DNA of 64,000 nucleotides, taken from the NCBI GenBank assembly GCA_026391695.1, contig JAPLDP010000064.1:17595-81594 (forward strand), read 5' to 3'. The translations under genes were made by a program, and so were the position numbers. Below are positions 55,666-63,660 of this stretch, in pieces (the stretch's first letter is position 1; every line of letters starts with the position of its first letter). This DNA is from Bacteroidota bacterium (GTDB lineage Bacteria; Bacteroidota; Bacteroidia; Bacteroidales; JAGONC01). The notes under the pieces are model-generated. The model did not search any database, had not been told where the DNA came from, and saw only the letters and a list, made by a program, of their open reading frames with translations.

Positions 55666-56600
55666 TTTATCATATTTAATTCCCTCGATATCTCCATCAT
55701 TTTTTCAATGGGTTTTAATGCTTTTTTTAATATATCCTCCGAGAGAATGATTTCTGGAGATTCTTTTTCGAGACACCTCATAAGCTTTTCCATTGTATTC
55801 ATTTTCATATAAGGACAATCATTGCAAGCGCAGGTTTCGTCTGAGGGAACAATAATAAAGTCTTTATGGGGTGATGCTTTTTTCATCTGATGAATAATTC
55901 CCGTTTCTGTTGCTACAATGTATTGTTTTGCTGAATCTGTTTTACTAAAATTCAACATAGCGTTCGTGGAACCCACAAAATCAGCTAATTCTAAAACCTG
56001 AGCTTTACATTCAGGATGAGCTATCAACTTTGCATTTGGATTTTTTATCTTCAGTTCGATTATTTTGCCGGTAGAAAGGATGTCATGTATCTCACAAGTT
56101 CCATTCCAAAGGACCATATTCCTGCCAGTTTTCCTGTTTATATATCCACCAAGATTCTTATCCGGCCCAAAAATAATCCTTTGGTCTTTTGGAAACGATT
56201 CAATTATAGGGATGGCATTACCTGATGTACATATTATATCGGACATCATTTTTATTATAGAAGAACTATTAATATAAGTGATAACTAAATGATTTGGATA
56301 ATGTTCTATGAATTTTTTGAATTCTTCTGGCTGACAAGAATCAGCAAGTGAACATCCGGCCTGAACATCAGGAATTAAAACTTTGATATTTGGATTTAAT
56401 ATTTTTGCTGTTTCTGCCATGAAGCGTACACCGGCAAAGACAATAATTTCAGCATCAGATTCCATCGCTTTATGTGCCAGCCCTAAACTATCTCCAATGA
56501 AATCTGCAATATCCTGAATATCAGATATCTGATAATAATGAGAAAGAATAATTGCTTTTTTTATTTTCTTTAACTTCAATATTTTTGAAGCAATATCCAT
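55662..56600 (-). CDS. nadA: Quinolinate synthase A
   Basis: 312 residues. The triplicated NadA fold shows LSHYYQISDIQDIADFIGDSLGLA, the iron-sulfur cysteines in VQAGCSLADSC, HPECKAQVLELAD and CACNDCPYMKMN, and the catalytic region MAETAKILNP. The enzyme condenses iminoaspartate with dihydroxyacetone phosphate to quinolinate, an early step of NAD synthesis, and carries an oxygen-sensitive [4Fe-4S] cluster. nadB and nadC are not in the window. A possible -7 box (TAATTTTG, minus strand) is at 56653-56660. Confidence 0.96.
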   Translation of the reverse strand: MDIASKILKLKKIKKAIILSHYYQISDIQDIADFIGDSLGLAHKAMESDAEIIVFAGVRFMAETAKILNPNIKVLIPDVQAGCSLADSCQPEEFKKFIEHYPNHLVITYINSSSIIKMMSDIICTSGNAIPIIESFPKDQRIIFGPDKNLGGYINRKTGRNMVLWNGTCEIHDILSTGKIIELKIKNPNAKLIAHPECKAQVLELADFVGSTNAMLNFSKTDSAKQYIVATETGIIHQMKKASPHKDFIIVPSDETCACNDCPYMKMNTMEKLMRCLEKESPEIILSEDILKKALKPIEKMMEISRELNMIK

Positions 56601-56652
56601 TTATTGGTTCTTAATTATTGGGTTAAGATATCTTGCATAGAATGAAAATTCT

Positions 56653-56660
56653 CAAAATTA
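56653..56660 (-). promoter_or_regulatory. Possible -7 box for nadA
   Basis: TAATTTTG on the minus strand matches TAnnTTTG and gives a leader of about 45 bases; no -33 element at proper distance. Confidence 0.35.
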
Positions 56661-57035
56661 GTACATACATGCTTTTTTATATTTTAACAAGCTATAATTA
56701 TGATAACATTATATTATATTATAAAATTTATATTTTTAATGGGTTGTTAGTAGTGTTGATAAAAGTCTTAATTCATTTTTGTTTATCAATAAATTACTGA
56801 ATTACGAACAAGAAAACCAAAGTTTCAGGCAATTAAACCTTTGTAAAATAATACACTGATATTTTATACACATACTGTTAATAAAAAGAAATGATGAAAA
56901 AATCAGTTTTATTAACAGCGTCGCAATGGTTAGTTTATTTTTAGTTTTATTTTGTAAAAACAGGTTAAAAAGATTTCAGGTTCCTTATATTGGTTATCCA
57001 TTTATTTACCAGCAACTTTGTAACAAAGGTAAACA

Positions 57036-57061
57036 GTTATAAACAAATTTTTGTTTATAAC
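57036..57061. promoter_or_regulatory. Perfect inverted repeat upstream of rpiB
   Basis: GTTATAAACAAA (57036-57047) and TTTGTTTATAAC (57050-57061) are exact reverse complements separated by two bases. The site sits 75 bases upstream of the rpiB ATG and about 45 bases before its candidate -7 box, a sensible operator position. As RNA the two-base loop would be too tight for a full stem, so a DNA protein-binding site is more likely. Confidence 0.5.
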
Positions 57062-57104
57062 GCAAGATGAAAATTTAAATTTATAGCTTCAATCATTTAA
57101 TGAG

Positions 57105-57112
57105 TAATTTTG
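57105..57112 (+). promoter_or_regulatory. Possible -7 box for rpiB
   Basis: TAATTTTG matches TAnnTTTG, 25 bases before the rpiB ATG. No clear -33 TTTG. Confidence 0.4.
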
Positions 57113-57136
57113 CTTCAAACGAACAGGGACTGATTA

Positions 57137-57589
57137 ATGTTTGATAGGTACAAAACCATTCCCATCGGTTGTGACCATGCAGGTTATAAATTGAAGGAAT
57201 ATCTGATAAAAATCCTTACACCAAGAGGATTTCATTTTATGGATTTTGGTACACACTCAGAGGAGAGTGTCGATTATCCCGATTTTGTACATCCGGTAGC
57301 AAGGTCGGTTAATGACCATAAATTTGAAGCCGGTATCATTATTTGCGGAAGTGGAAATGGCTCAGCAATGACTGCAAATAAATATGCTAATATCAGGGCT
57401 GCTATATGCTGGAATAAAGAGATCGCCCGCCTAGCTCGTCTGCATAATGATGCCAATATTATTACCCTGCCAGGCCGGTTCATTGGATATGACGAGGCCA
57501 TTGATGCCGTAGAAGTATTTTTTTCTACAGATTTTGAAGGAGGAAGGCATTTAATCAGAATAGAAAAAATACCTAAACTTTTAAAATAA
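57137..57589 (+). CDS. rpiB: Ribose-5-phosphate isomerase B
   Basis: 150 residues, normal for RpiB. The family opening IPIGCDHAGYKLKEYL with the active-site Asp-His, the DFGTHSEESVDYPDF loop, the CGSGNGSAMTANKYANIRAAICWN stretch (catalytic Cys, anion-binding loop), and HNDANIITLPGRFIG are all present. It interconverts ribose-5-phosphate and ribulose-5-phosphate. It is seven bases ahead of the lutB-like gene, suggesting co-transcription. Confidence 0.96.
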   Translation: MFDRYKTIPIGCDHAGYKLKEYLIKILTPRGFHFMDFGTHSEESVDYPDFVHPVARSVNDHKFEAGIIICGSGNGSAMTANKYANIRAAICWNKEIARLARLHNDANIITLPGRFIGYDEAIDAVEVFFSTDFEGGRHLIRIEKIPKLLK

Positions 57590-57595
57590 TCATAG

Positions 57596-58975
57596 ATGTC
57601 CTCAGAGATATATCAGAAGTTTATCGGGGATTCCGAAAGCAAGGCATTTGATCTTGAACACCGCAAGATAATCAATTATAATATCTCACGCTACAACCAA
57701 CAAGTACCTGTCGGAAAAAGGCAGTTTTCGGAAATCGAGAAAGCCAAAAAAAGAGGTTCTGTCATTAAACACCGCGTGATAAATGATTTAGATAAGTATC
57801 TGATAGAATTCGAGTCAAATTTCATACGAAAAGGCGGCAAGGTCATTTGGGCACAAAATACTAAAGAGGCCTTAAGGGAAATTGTAAATATTTTAAAAAA
57901 GCACAAGGCCCGGATGGTGGTGAAGATGAAATCGATGGCCAGTGAAGAGATTGAACTAAACGATTTCCTGCTAAAGAATAAAATTGAGCCACAGGAAACA
58001 GACCTGGGCGAGTTTATTGTGCAATTATCCGGCGAACATCCTTATCATATCGTCACCCCTGCCATGCATAAATCAAAAGAAGATGTAGCCGCGTTATTCA
58101 ATGAGAGATTTCAAACGCCAGTGCATATTACACCCGAGGAGATAACATATTTTGTCAGGAATCTTCTTCGCGAAAAATTTACTTCGGCTGATGCAGGCAT
58201 CAGTGGTGCTAACTTTCTCATAGCTGATGCTGGCGCAGTAGCTTTGACAGAAAATGAAGGCAATGGGTTTATGTCATTTTCTTTTCCAAGAATCCATATA
58301 GTAATATCTGGAATTGAAAAGGTTGTACCATCTATTGATGATTTGCACCTACTTTGGCCTTTGTTAGCGACACATGGTACCGGCCAGAAAATTACAGTAT
58401 ATAATTCAATTATCACTGGTCCGCGGCAGGAAGATGAATCTGATGGTCCGGATGAAATGTATGTGATCTTATTAGATAATAATCGCACGGAATTGTTAAA
58501 ACAAAAAGAGCAACGCCGTGCACTGTCATGTATCCATTGTGGCGCCTGTCTCAATGCCTGCCCGGTTTACAGAAATATCGGTGGGCATGCTTATGGTACA
58601 ACCTACAGTGGTCCAATTGGAGCCGTTGTGTCTCCCTTTCTGAAAGGATTTAAAGAATTCAGGCATTTAAGTTATGCTTCCTCTCTCTGTGGCAGTTGTA
58701 CTGAAGTATGCCCGGTAAAAGTAAACCTTCATGAGTTGCTGCTATATAACCGCAATGATACCGTAAACAGGAAATATCCTTCCATGTCGGAACGCATGGC
58801 TATGAGAGCATGGAATAAAACTATGAATAAACGGTGGATGGTCGATTTTTTTGGTGGCAGAATAAAGAACATAATCCTCTCTAGATTTTTTAGCAAATCT
58901 TGGGGTAAAAAAAGAGACCTACCGACAATCAGAGAAAGGTCTTTTAGACAGTATTGGATGAATAGCCGCGGATGA
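57596..58975 (+). CDS. lutB: LutB/LldF-type iron-sulfur protein
   Basis: 459 residues. An N-terminal LUD domain (about 60-290, with GISGANFLIADAGAVALTENEGNG) is followed by two [4Fe-4S] motifs, CIHCGACLNACPVYRNIGGH and CGSCTEVCPVKVNLHELLLYNR, and a basic C-terminal tail. LutB works with LutA and LutC in L-lactate oxidation to pyruvate. Neither partner is visible within this window, although lutC is usually nearby. The 57596 ATG fits family starts. Confidence 0.93.
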   Translation: MSSEIYQKFIGDSESKAFDLEHRKIINYNISRYNQQVPVGKRQFSEIEKAKKRGSVIKHRVINDLDKYLIEFESNFIRKGGKVIWAQNTKEALREIVNILKKHKARMVVKMKSMASEEIELNDFLLKNKIEPQETDLGEFIVQLSGEHPYHIVTPAMHKSKEDVAALFNERFQTPVHITPEEITYFVRNLLREKFTSADAGISGANFLIADAGAVALTENEGNGFMSFSFPRIHIVISGIEKVVPSIDDLHLLWPLLATHGTGQKITVYNSIITGPRQEDESDGPDEMYVILLDNNRTELLKQKEQRRALSCIHCGACLNACPVYRNIGGHAYGTTYSGPIGAVVSPFLKGFKEFRHLSYASSLCGSCTEVCPVKVNLHELLLYNRNDTVNRKYPSMSERMAMRAWNKTMNKRWMVDFFGGRIKNIILSRFFSKSWGKKRDLPTIRERSFRQYWMNSRG

Positions 58976-58983
58976 TCGCCTCC

Positions 58984-59011
58984 GTACACCTCCTGTATAC
59001 TTATCGTACAC
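58984..59011 (+). promoter_or_regulatory. Three GTAYAC direct repeats with 11-base period
   Basis: GTACAC (58984-58989), GTATAC (58995-59000) and GTACAC (59006-59011) are each 11 bases apart, i.e. about one helical turn, in the gap between lutB and the ABC exporter. This spacing is that of response-regulator (PhoB/OmpR-like) binding boxes. It is seen in the sequence; a regulatory role is inferred. Confidence 0.45.
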
Positions 59012-59028
59012 ATAACTCTCCGTCATTA

Positions 59029-59048
59029 TTAAATAATATATTATTTAA
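59029..59048. promoter_or_regulatory. Perfect 20-base AT palindrome upstream of the ABC exporter
   Basis: TTAAATAATATATTATTTAA is an exact palindrome, 66 bases before the exporter ATG. It may be an operator; AT-only palindromes also arise by chance in AT-rich gaps. Confidence 0.4.
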
Positions 59049-59113
59049 CAGTACGTTATCTATAATGGCATGAAAATAGCTCGATCTGAAAAATTTGATT
59101 TATTCATATCAAA

Positions 59114-59806
59114 ATGATTTCTCTTCACAAGATTCATAAAAGTTATACCACCGGTTCAAATAGTCTTCATGTATTAAAAGGTATTGATCTCGAAATTTCC
59201 GGTGGTGAGTTGGTAGCAATCATGGGCAGTTCCGGCTCCGGTAAGTCTACATTACTTAATATCATAGGCATGCTTGATACACATGATGAAGGCATGTACA
59301 CCCTTGATGGGATTGAAATCAAAAATATGAGCGAAAAAAAAGCTGCCCGATTCCGAAACAGCCATATTGGTTTTGTCTTCCAGTCATTTAACCTTATTTC
59401 CTTTAAGAATGCATTGGAAAATGTGGCTTTGCCTCTTTACTACAGGAAAATCAGCCGCAAGAAGAGAAATATGATGGCTATGGCTATGCTTGAAAAAATG
59501 GACCTCAAAGAATGGGCTGAACATATGCCAAATGAACTGTCAGGGGGCCAGAAACAGCGTATCTCCATTGCCCGAGCTTTGATATCCAAACCTAAAATTA
59601 TCCTTGCGGACGAACCTACCGGTCAGCTTGACTCCAAAACTTCCTATGAGGTTATGGATTTGTTTAAGGAGATTAATGATGAGGGTGTCACGGTCCTTAT
59701 TGTCACACATGAAAGGGATATCGCCCACAGAACTGATCGGATTATCAAACTACATGATGGTACAATTATTATGGATGAATCAAACGGCAATCATCAATAT
59801 AATTAA
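59114..59806 (+). CDS. ABC exporter ATP-binding protein (MacB/LolD type)
   Basis: 230 residues. Walker A GSSGSGKST (about residues 40-48), Q-loop VFQSFNLI, ABC signature LSGGQKQRISIARAL, Walker B IILADEPTG and the H-loop IVTHER are intact. The closest subfamily by motif is the MacB/LolD/FtsE group that drives type VII (mechanotransmission) exporters. It begins a four-gene unit with two permeases and a membrane-fusion-type adaptor. Confidence 0.94.
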   Translation: MISLHKIHKSYTTGSNSLHVLKGIDLEISGGELVAIMGSSGSGKSTLLNIIGMLDTHDEGMYTLDGIEIKNMSEKKAARFRNSHIGFVFQSFNLISFKNALENVALPLYYRKISRKKRNMMAMAMLEKMDLKEWAEHMPNELSGGQKQRISIARALISKPKIILADEPTGQLDSKTSYEVMDLFKEINDEGVTVLIVTHERDIAHRTDRIIKLHDGTIIMDESNGNHQYN

Positions 59807-59831
59807 GTGAATATTTTAATTTCAGTTCCTT

Positions 59832-61064
59832 ATGTTTGACCTCGATAAATGGCAGGAGATATTTCATACAATGGGTAAGAATAAGCTGAGGACATTTCTT
59901 ACCGGGTTCAGTGTAGCATGGGGCATCTTTATGCTTATTATCCTTCTGGGTTCTGGAAAGGGTTTAGAAAACGGTGTGAAACAGGAATTCAAGGGAGATG
60001 CGGTAAATAGTATCTGGATCAATCCCGGCATCACAAGTGTTGCTTACAAAGGACTTAAACCCGGACGCAATATTCAGTTCACTAACGCAGATTATGAGTC
60101 AATTGAGTCGCTGGACCATGTGGAACACGTGTCCTCTCGGCTGTATATTTGGGAAAATACAACCATATCTTACAGAACAGAATACGCCACATATGACATT
60201 TTTGCCTGTCATCCTGATTATGGATATCTTGAACAGTTAGAAGTCCAGAAGGGCAGGTTTCTGAATGAGATAGACGTTCAGCAATTTCGAAAATCAGTAG
60301 TCATTGGTGAAGTTGTAGAAAAGTCACTGTTTAAGGGCGAAGAACCCCTGAATAAATATATTAACGTTGCCGGAATACCCTTTAAGGTAGTAGGGGTGTT
60401 TACCGATGAAGGCGGTGATCGCGACATGACAAGGGTTTATATCCCGGTATCTACCGCTCAGAGGGTTTTTAACCGTGGTAACCGGGTAAATAATATTTCT
60501 CTTACTGTTGGAGATCTATCCATCGCGGAGAGCCAGAAAACAGTGGATGATATAAGAAATACTTTGTCAAAACGACACAAATTTAATCCTGAAGACCAAA
60601 GGGCTGTTTTTATCTGGAACGCACTTGAGAATTACAAAAAATTTTTGAGTCTGTTTTCTAACATCCGTCTTTTTATCTGGATTATAGGAATTGGAACCCT
60701 TATTGCCGGAATTGTTGGCGTAAGTAATATCATGATTGTGGTAGTTAAGGAAAGAACGAAGGAAATTGGCATAAGAAAAGCCATGGGCGCTACACCGTGG
60801 TCAATAACCAGTTTGATTCTGCAGGAATCTGTATTAATAACTGCTTTTGCAGGATACTTGGGTTTAGTGGCAGGCGTTGGACTTCTGGAACTGATCAGGC
60901 CATTCTTTACTGAGGCACAGAATTTTTTTCAAAATCCCGAAGTCAATTTCCAGGTAGCTGTCAGTGCTACAATTATCTTAATTCTGGCAGGTGCCATTGC
61001 GGGCTTTATCCCGGCACGAAAGGCCTCCTCCATTAGACCTATTGAAGCACTGCGTGATGAGTAA
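59832..61064 (+). CDS. MacB/FtsX-type ABC permease (first)
   Basis: 410 residues. An N-terminal membrane helix (about 22-42, in LRTFLTGFSVAWGIFMLIILLGSG) is followed by a periplasmic MacB-like core domain (about 60-270) and the three C-terminal helices of the FtsX fold (VGVSNIMIVVVKERTKEIGIRKAMGATP; then an ESVLITAFAGYLGLVAGVG helix; then ILAGAIAGFIPARKASSIRPIEALRDE). It transmits ATP-driven motion to the periplasm rather than moving substrate through the membrane. It is paralogous to the next gene. Confidence 0.92.
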   Translation: MFDLDKWQEIFHTMGKNKLRTFLTGFSVAWGIFMLIILLGSGKGLENGVKQEFKGDAVNSIWINPGITSVAYKGLKPGRNIQFTNADYESIESLDHVEHVSSRLYIWENTTISYRTEYATYDIFACHPDYGYLEQLEVQKGRFLNEIDVQQFRKSVVIGEVVEKSLFKGEEPLNKYINVAGIPFKVVGVFTDEGGDRDMTRVYIPVSTAQRVFNRGNRVNNISLTVGDLSIAESQKTVDDIRNTLSKRHKFNPEDQRAVFIWNALENYKKFLSLFSNIRLFIWIIGIGTLIAGIVGVSNIMIVVVKERTKEIGIRKAMGATPWSITSLILQESVLITAFAGYLGLVAGVGLLELIRPFFTEAQNFFQNPEVNFQVAVSATIILILAGAIAGFIPARKASSIRPIEALRDE

Positions 61065-61101
61065 GAATTAAACATATTAACTGATTTATTTTAAATACAC
61101 C

Positions 61102-62364
61102 ATGTTTGATTCAGACCGCTGGCATGAAATATTTTCAACACTTCAAAAGAATAAATTGCGGACATTCCTTACCGCTTTTGGTGTGTTTTGGGGAATATTT
61201 ATGCTTATTATAATGCATGGCTCAGGTTCTGGCCTGTCAAATGCTGTGTATAATGACTTCCAGAGTATGGCCACCAATAGCGTATTCATTTGGCCTCAGC
61301 GAACTACTATGCCATACAAAGGTTTTCAACGCGGCCGGTACTACAATTTCAGAAATGATGACACAAAAGCCTTAAGAAATAATATTCCCGAAATAGATCT
61401 TATCGCACCTCGTTTAGTCGCTCGCGGAGGTCCAGGAAATGATAATGTGGTTAGAGGTATTAAAACCGGCGCGTTTAATATTATGGGGGACTATCCTGAT
61501 ATCTATAAAATAGATCCCGTAAATATTCTTCAGGGTAGGTTCCTGAATGATATTGATATTGACGAAAAAAGAAAAGTTGCAGTCATTGGTGTCAGGGTAC
61601 AACGTGAATTATTTGAAGCGACAGAATATCCTGTTGGGCAATATATTCGCATACAAGGCGTATATTTTCAGGTCATCGGTATTTTTGAATCCAGAAGATC
61701 AGGCCAACAAGCTGATTTTGATAACCAAAGCATATTCATACCACTGACAACCCTTCAAATGACATATAACTATGGTGATATTCTTGGCTGGTATTCCATA
61801 ACATCGAAAGAAGATATACCTGTCTCAGTCGTGGAAGAAAAAGCTAAAGTTTTATTGACCAGTCGTCATAGTATTCACCCTGAAGATAAACGAGCAATTG
61901 GATCTTTCAATCTTGAGAAGGAATTTAATAAATTTCAGGGCCTCTTTTCTGGGATTCGGGTGTTGATTTGGATTGTTGGCATTGGAACTTTATTTGCAGG
62001 AGTAGTAGGAGTTAGTAATATTATGCTGATTATTGTTAAAGAAAGGACCAAAGAGATAGGAATACAGCGCTCTATTGGCGCCACCCCTTGGAATATAATG
62101 AGTCAGATAATCATGGAATCAGTACTTTTAACCATGATTGCCGGATACCTTGGTTTGTTTGCAGGCGTGGGCATTATCGAGGGGATAAATTATATGTTGA
62201 TAAAATCAGGTGCTAATACTGAAATGTTCAGAAATCCCCAGGTCGATTTTAATGTGGCCATGATTGCCTTGGCTATATTGGTCATTTCCGGATCCATTGC
62301 GGGCCTGATACCCGCCCGTCGAGCCATAAGAATTAAGCCAATTGACGCTCTTAGGGATGAATAA
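61102..62364 (+). CDS. MacB/FtsX-type ABC permease (second)
   Basis: 420 residues with the same plan as the preceding gene: N-terminal helix in LRTFLTAFGVFWGIFMLIIMHGSG, periplasmic core, and C-terminal FtsX helices (VGVSNIMLIIVKERTKEIGIQRSIGATP; SGSIAGLIPARRAIRIKPIDALRDE). Both ends match the first permease strongly while the periplasmic parts differ more. A heterodimer on one ATPase dimer is therefore the likely assembly. Confidence 0.92.
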   Translation: MFDSDRWHEIFSTLQKNKLRTFLTAFGVFWGIFMLIIMHGSGSGLSNAVYNDFQSMATNSVFIWPQRTTMPYKGFQRGRYYNFRNDDTKALRNNIPEIDLIAPRLVARGGPGNDNVVRGIKTGAFNIMGDYPDIYKIDPVNILQGRFLNDIDIDEKRKVAVIGVRVQRELFEATEYPVGQYIRIQGVYFQVIGIFESRRSGQQADFDNQSIFIPLTTLQMTYNYGDILGWYSITSKEDIPVSVVEEKAKVLLTSRHSIHPEDKRAIGSFNLEKEFNKFQGLFSGIRVLIWIVGIGTLFAGVVGVSNIMLIIVKERTKEIGIQRSIGATPWNIMSQIIMESVLLTMIAGYLGLFAGVGIIEGINYMLIKSGANTEMFRNPQVDFNVAMIALAILVISGSIAGLIPARRAIRIKPIDALRDE

Positions 62365-62404
62365 TGATTTAGTATAGAAATAATTCAAACCAAAGATCTA
62401 AAAT

Positions 62405-63496
62405 ATGAAAAAGATTTTAAAAATCGTGATTGCTGTGATATTCATAACGATTTTCGCTTGTACTATTTATTTTCTTTATAAAAAGTCAAAAGCTGAACCG
62501 GTCACTTTTGAAACCACTTCTCCGACTATAAATAATATTATCAAGAAGACAGTCGCAACAGGTTCGGTATTGCCCCGTAAGGAGATAGAAATAAAACCGA
62601 TGGTCTCAGGCATTATTGAAAACATATACGTTGAACCCGGAAAATATGTTAAAAAAGGTGACATTATTGCCAAGGTTAAGATAATTCCTGATATGGTTAA
62701 CCTGAACAATGCCGAATCCCGTCAAAATCGGGCAAGGATTGGTCTTGAGAATGCAAAAAGAAATTATGAACGGCAAAAGCAGTTATTTGAACAGAATGTG
62801 ATTCCCCAAAATGATTTTGACGGTTATGAACTCGCTTATATGAATGCAATGGAGGAGCTTGAGGCCGCTGAAAATAATTTACTGCTTATCAGGGAGGGAC
62901 AAACAAAAAAAATTGACGGGCAAACAAATACGTTAATAAAATCAACAATTGAAGGTATGATACTGGCTGTTCCAGTCGAAGAAGGTGATGCAGTAATTGA
63001 AAGTAATACATTTAATAATGGAACTACTATTGCCTCCGTGGCCGATATGGGCGAGATGATATTTAAAGGTAATATTGATGAAACTGAGGTAGGCAAGATC
63101 AGTGAAGGGATGAATTTGATATTATCAGTCGGAGCCATCGAGAACCAATCTTTCGATGCAAAACTGGAACATATATCGCCAAAAGGTGTAGAGGAGAATG
63201 GTGCCATTCAGTTCGAAATCAGAGCAGCTGTTACACTCTTAGATACAGTTTTTATCAGGGCAGGATATAGTGCAAATGCTGATATTGTACTGGCCAAAAA
63301 AGATAGTGTTTTGTCAATACCGGAAAGTTTACTGCAGTTTGATAAGGATTCTGCTTATGTGGAAATTGAAATTGGTCCTCAACAGTTTGAGAAACGTTAT
63401 ATTAAGATTGGCCTTTCTGATGGTATTAATATAGAAATTATTTCCGGCTTGAATAAAAGTGATAAAATTAAAATCAATAAAGGCCCCATGCGTTGA
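62405..63496 (+). CDS. HlyD/MacA-type periplasmic adaptor protein
   Basis: 363 residues. One N-terminal membrane anchor (about 4-25) is followed by the lipoyl half (PRKEIEIKPMVSGIIENIYVEPGKYVKKGDIIAKV), a helical hairpin (about 95-160, with NRARIGLENAKRNYERQKQLFEQNVIPQNDFD), the second lipoyl half (IEGMILAVPVEEGDAV) and beta-barrel/membrane-proximal domains. It bridges the inner-membrane exporter to an outer-membrane TolC-like channel. No TolC gene is seen in the window. The operon ends after this gene. Confidence 0.92.
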   Translation: MKKILKIVIAVIFITIFACTIYFLYKKSKAEPVTFETTSPTINNIIKKTVATGSVLPRKEIEIKPMVSGIIENIYVEPGKYVKKGDIIAKVKIIPDMVNLNNAESRQNRARIGLENAKRNYERQKQLFEQNVIPQNDFDGYELAYMNAMEELEAAENNLLLIREGQTKKIDGQTNTLIKSTIEGMILAVPVEEGDAVIESNTFNNGTTIASVADMGEMIFKGNIDETEVGKISEGMNLILSVGAIENQSFDAKLEHISPKGVEENGAIQFEIRAAVTLLDTVFIRAGYSANADIVLAKKDSVLSIPESLLQFDKDSAYVEIEIGPQQFEKRYIKIGLSDGINIEIISGLNKSDKIKINKGPMR

Positions 63497-63631
63497 TTAT
63501 TTTAAAACAAAGAAGTATCAATAAGAATGCTGTTTATGCAAACCGGGAATTATATTTTATAGATTTTCCATTTGAGCATTAACAAACAAATTATTAATAA
63601 ATGAAATGAGCAGCGTATTTTTCATTTAGAG

Positions 63632-63658
63632 AAGAGGAGGTATTAAGCCTCCTCTTTT
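63632..63658 (+). terminator. Intrinsic terminator of the ABC exporter operon
   Basis: AAGAGGAGG (63632-63640) pairs perfectly with CCTCCTCTT (63648-63656) around a seven-base loop and ends in a T tract. It lies 135 bases after the adaptor stop codon. The group IIC intron begins three bases after it. Confidence 0.85.
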
Positions 63659-63660
63659 AT

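Larger units (their letters stand above)
56601..57136. other. AT-rich intergenic stretch between nadA and rpiB
   Basis: About 535 bases, divergent promoter region. It contains one TTATACACA (56864-56872, a DnaA-box-like nonamer), a 26-base inverted repeat at 57036-57061, and a 17-codon open frame at 56891-56944 (MMKKSVLLTASQWLVYF) that looks like a signal-peptide start cut short by a stop. I see no full gene and no RNA gene. Confidence 0.55.

Noticed and set aside
56864..56872. Replication origin in the nadA-rpiB gap
   Set aside because: There is only one exact DnaA-box-like nonamer and no dnaA, dnaN or gidA nearby. AT-richness alone is not enough.
56891..56944. Small gene MMKKSVLLTASQWLVYF
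   Set aside because: Only 17 codons with a stop right after a signal-like start; it could be chance or a relic.
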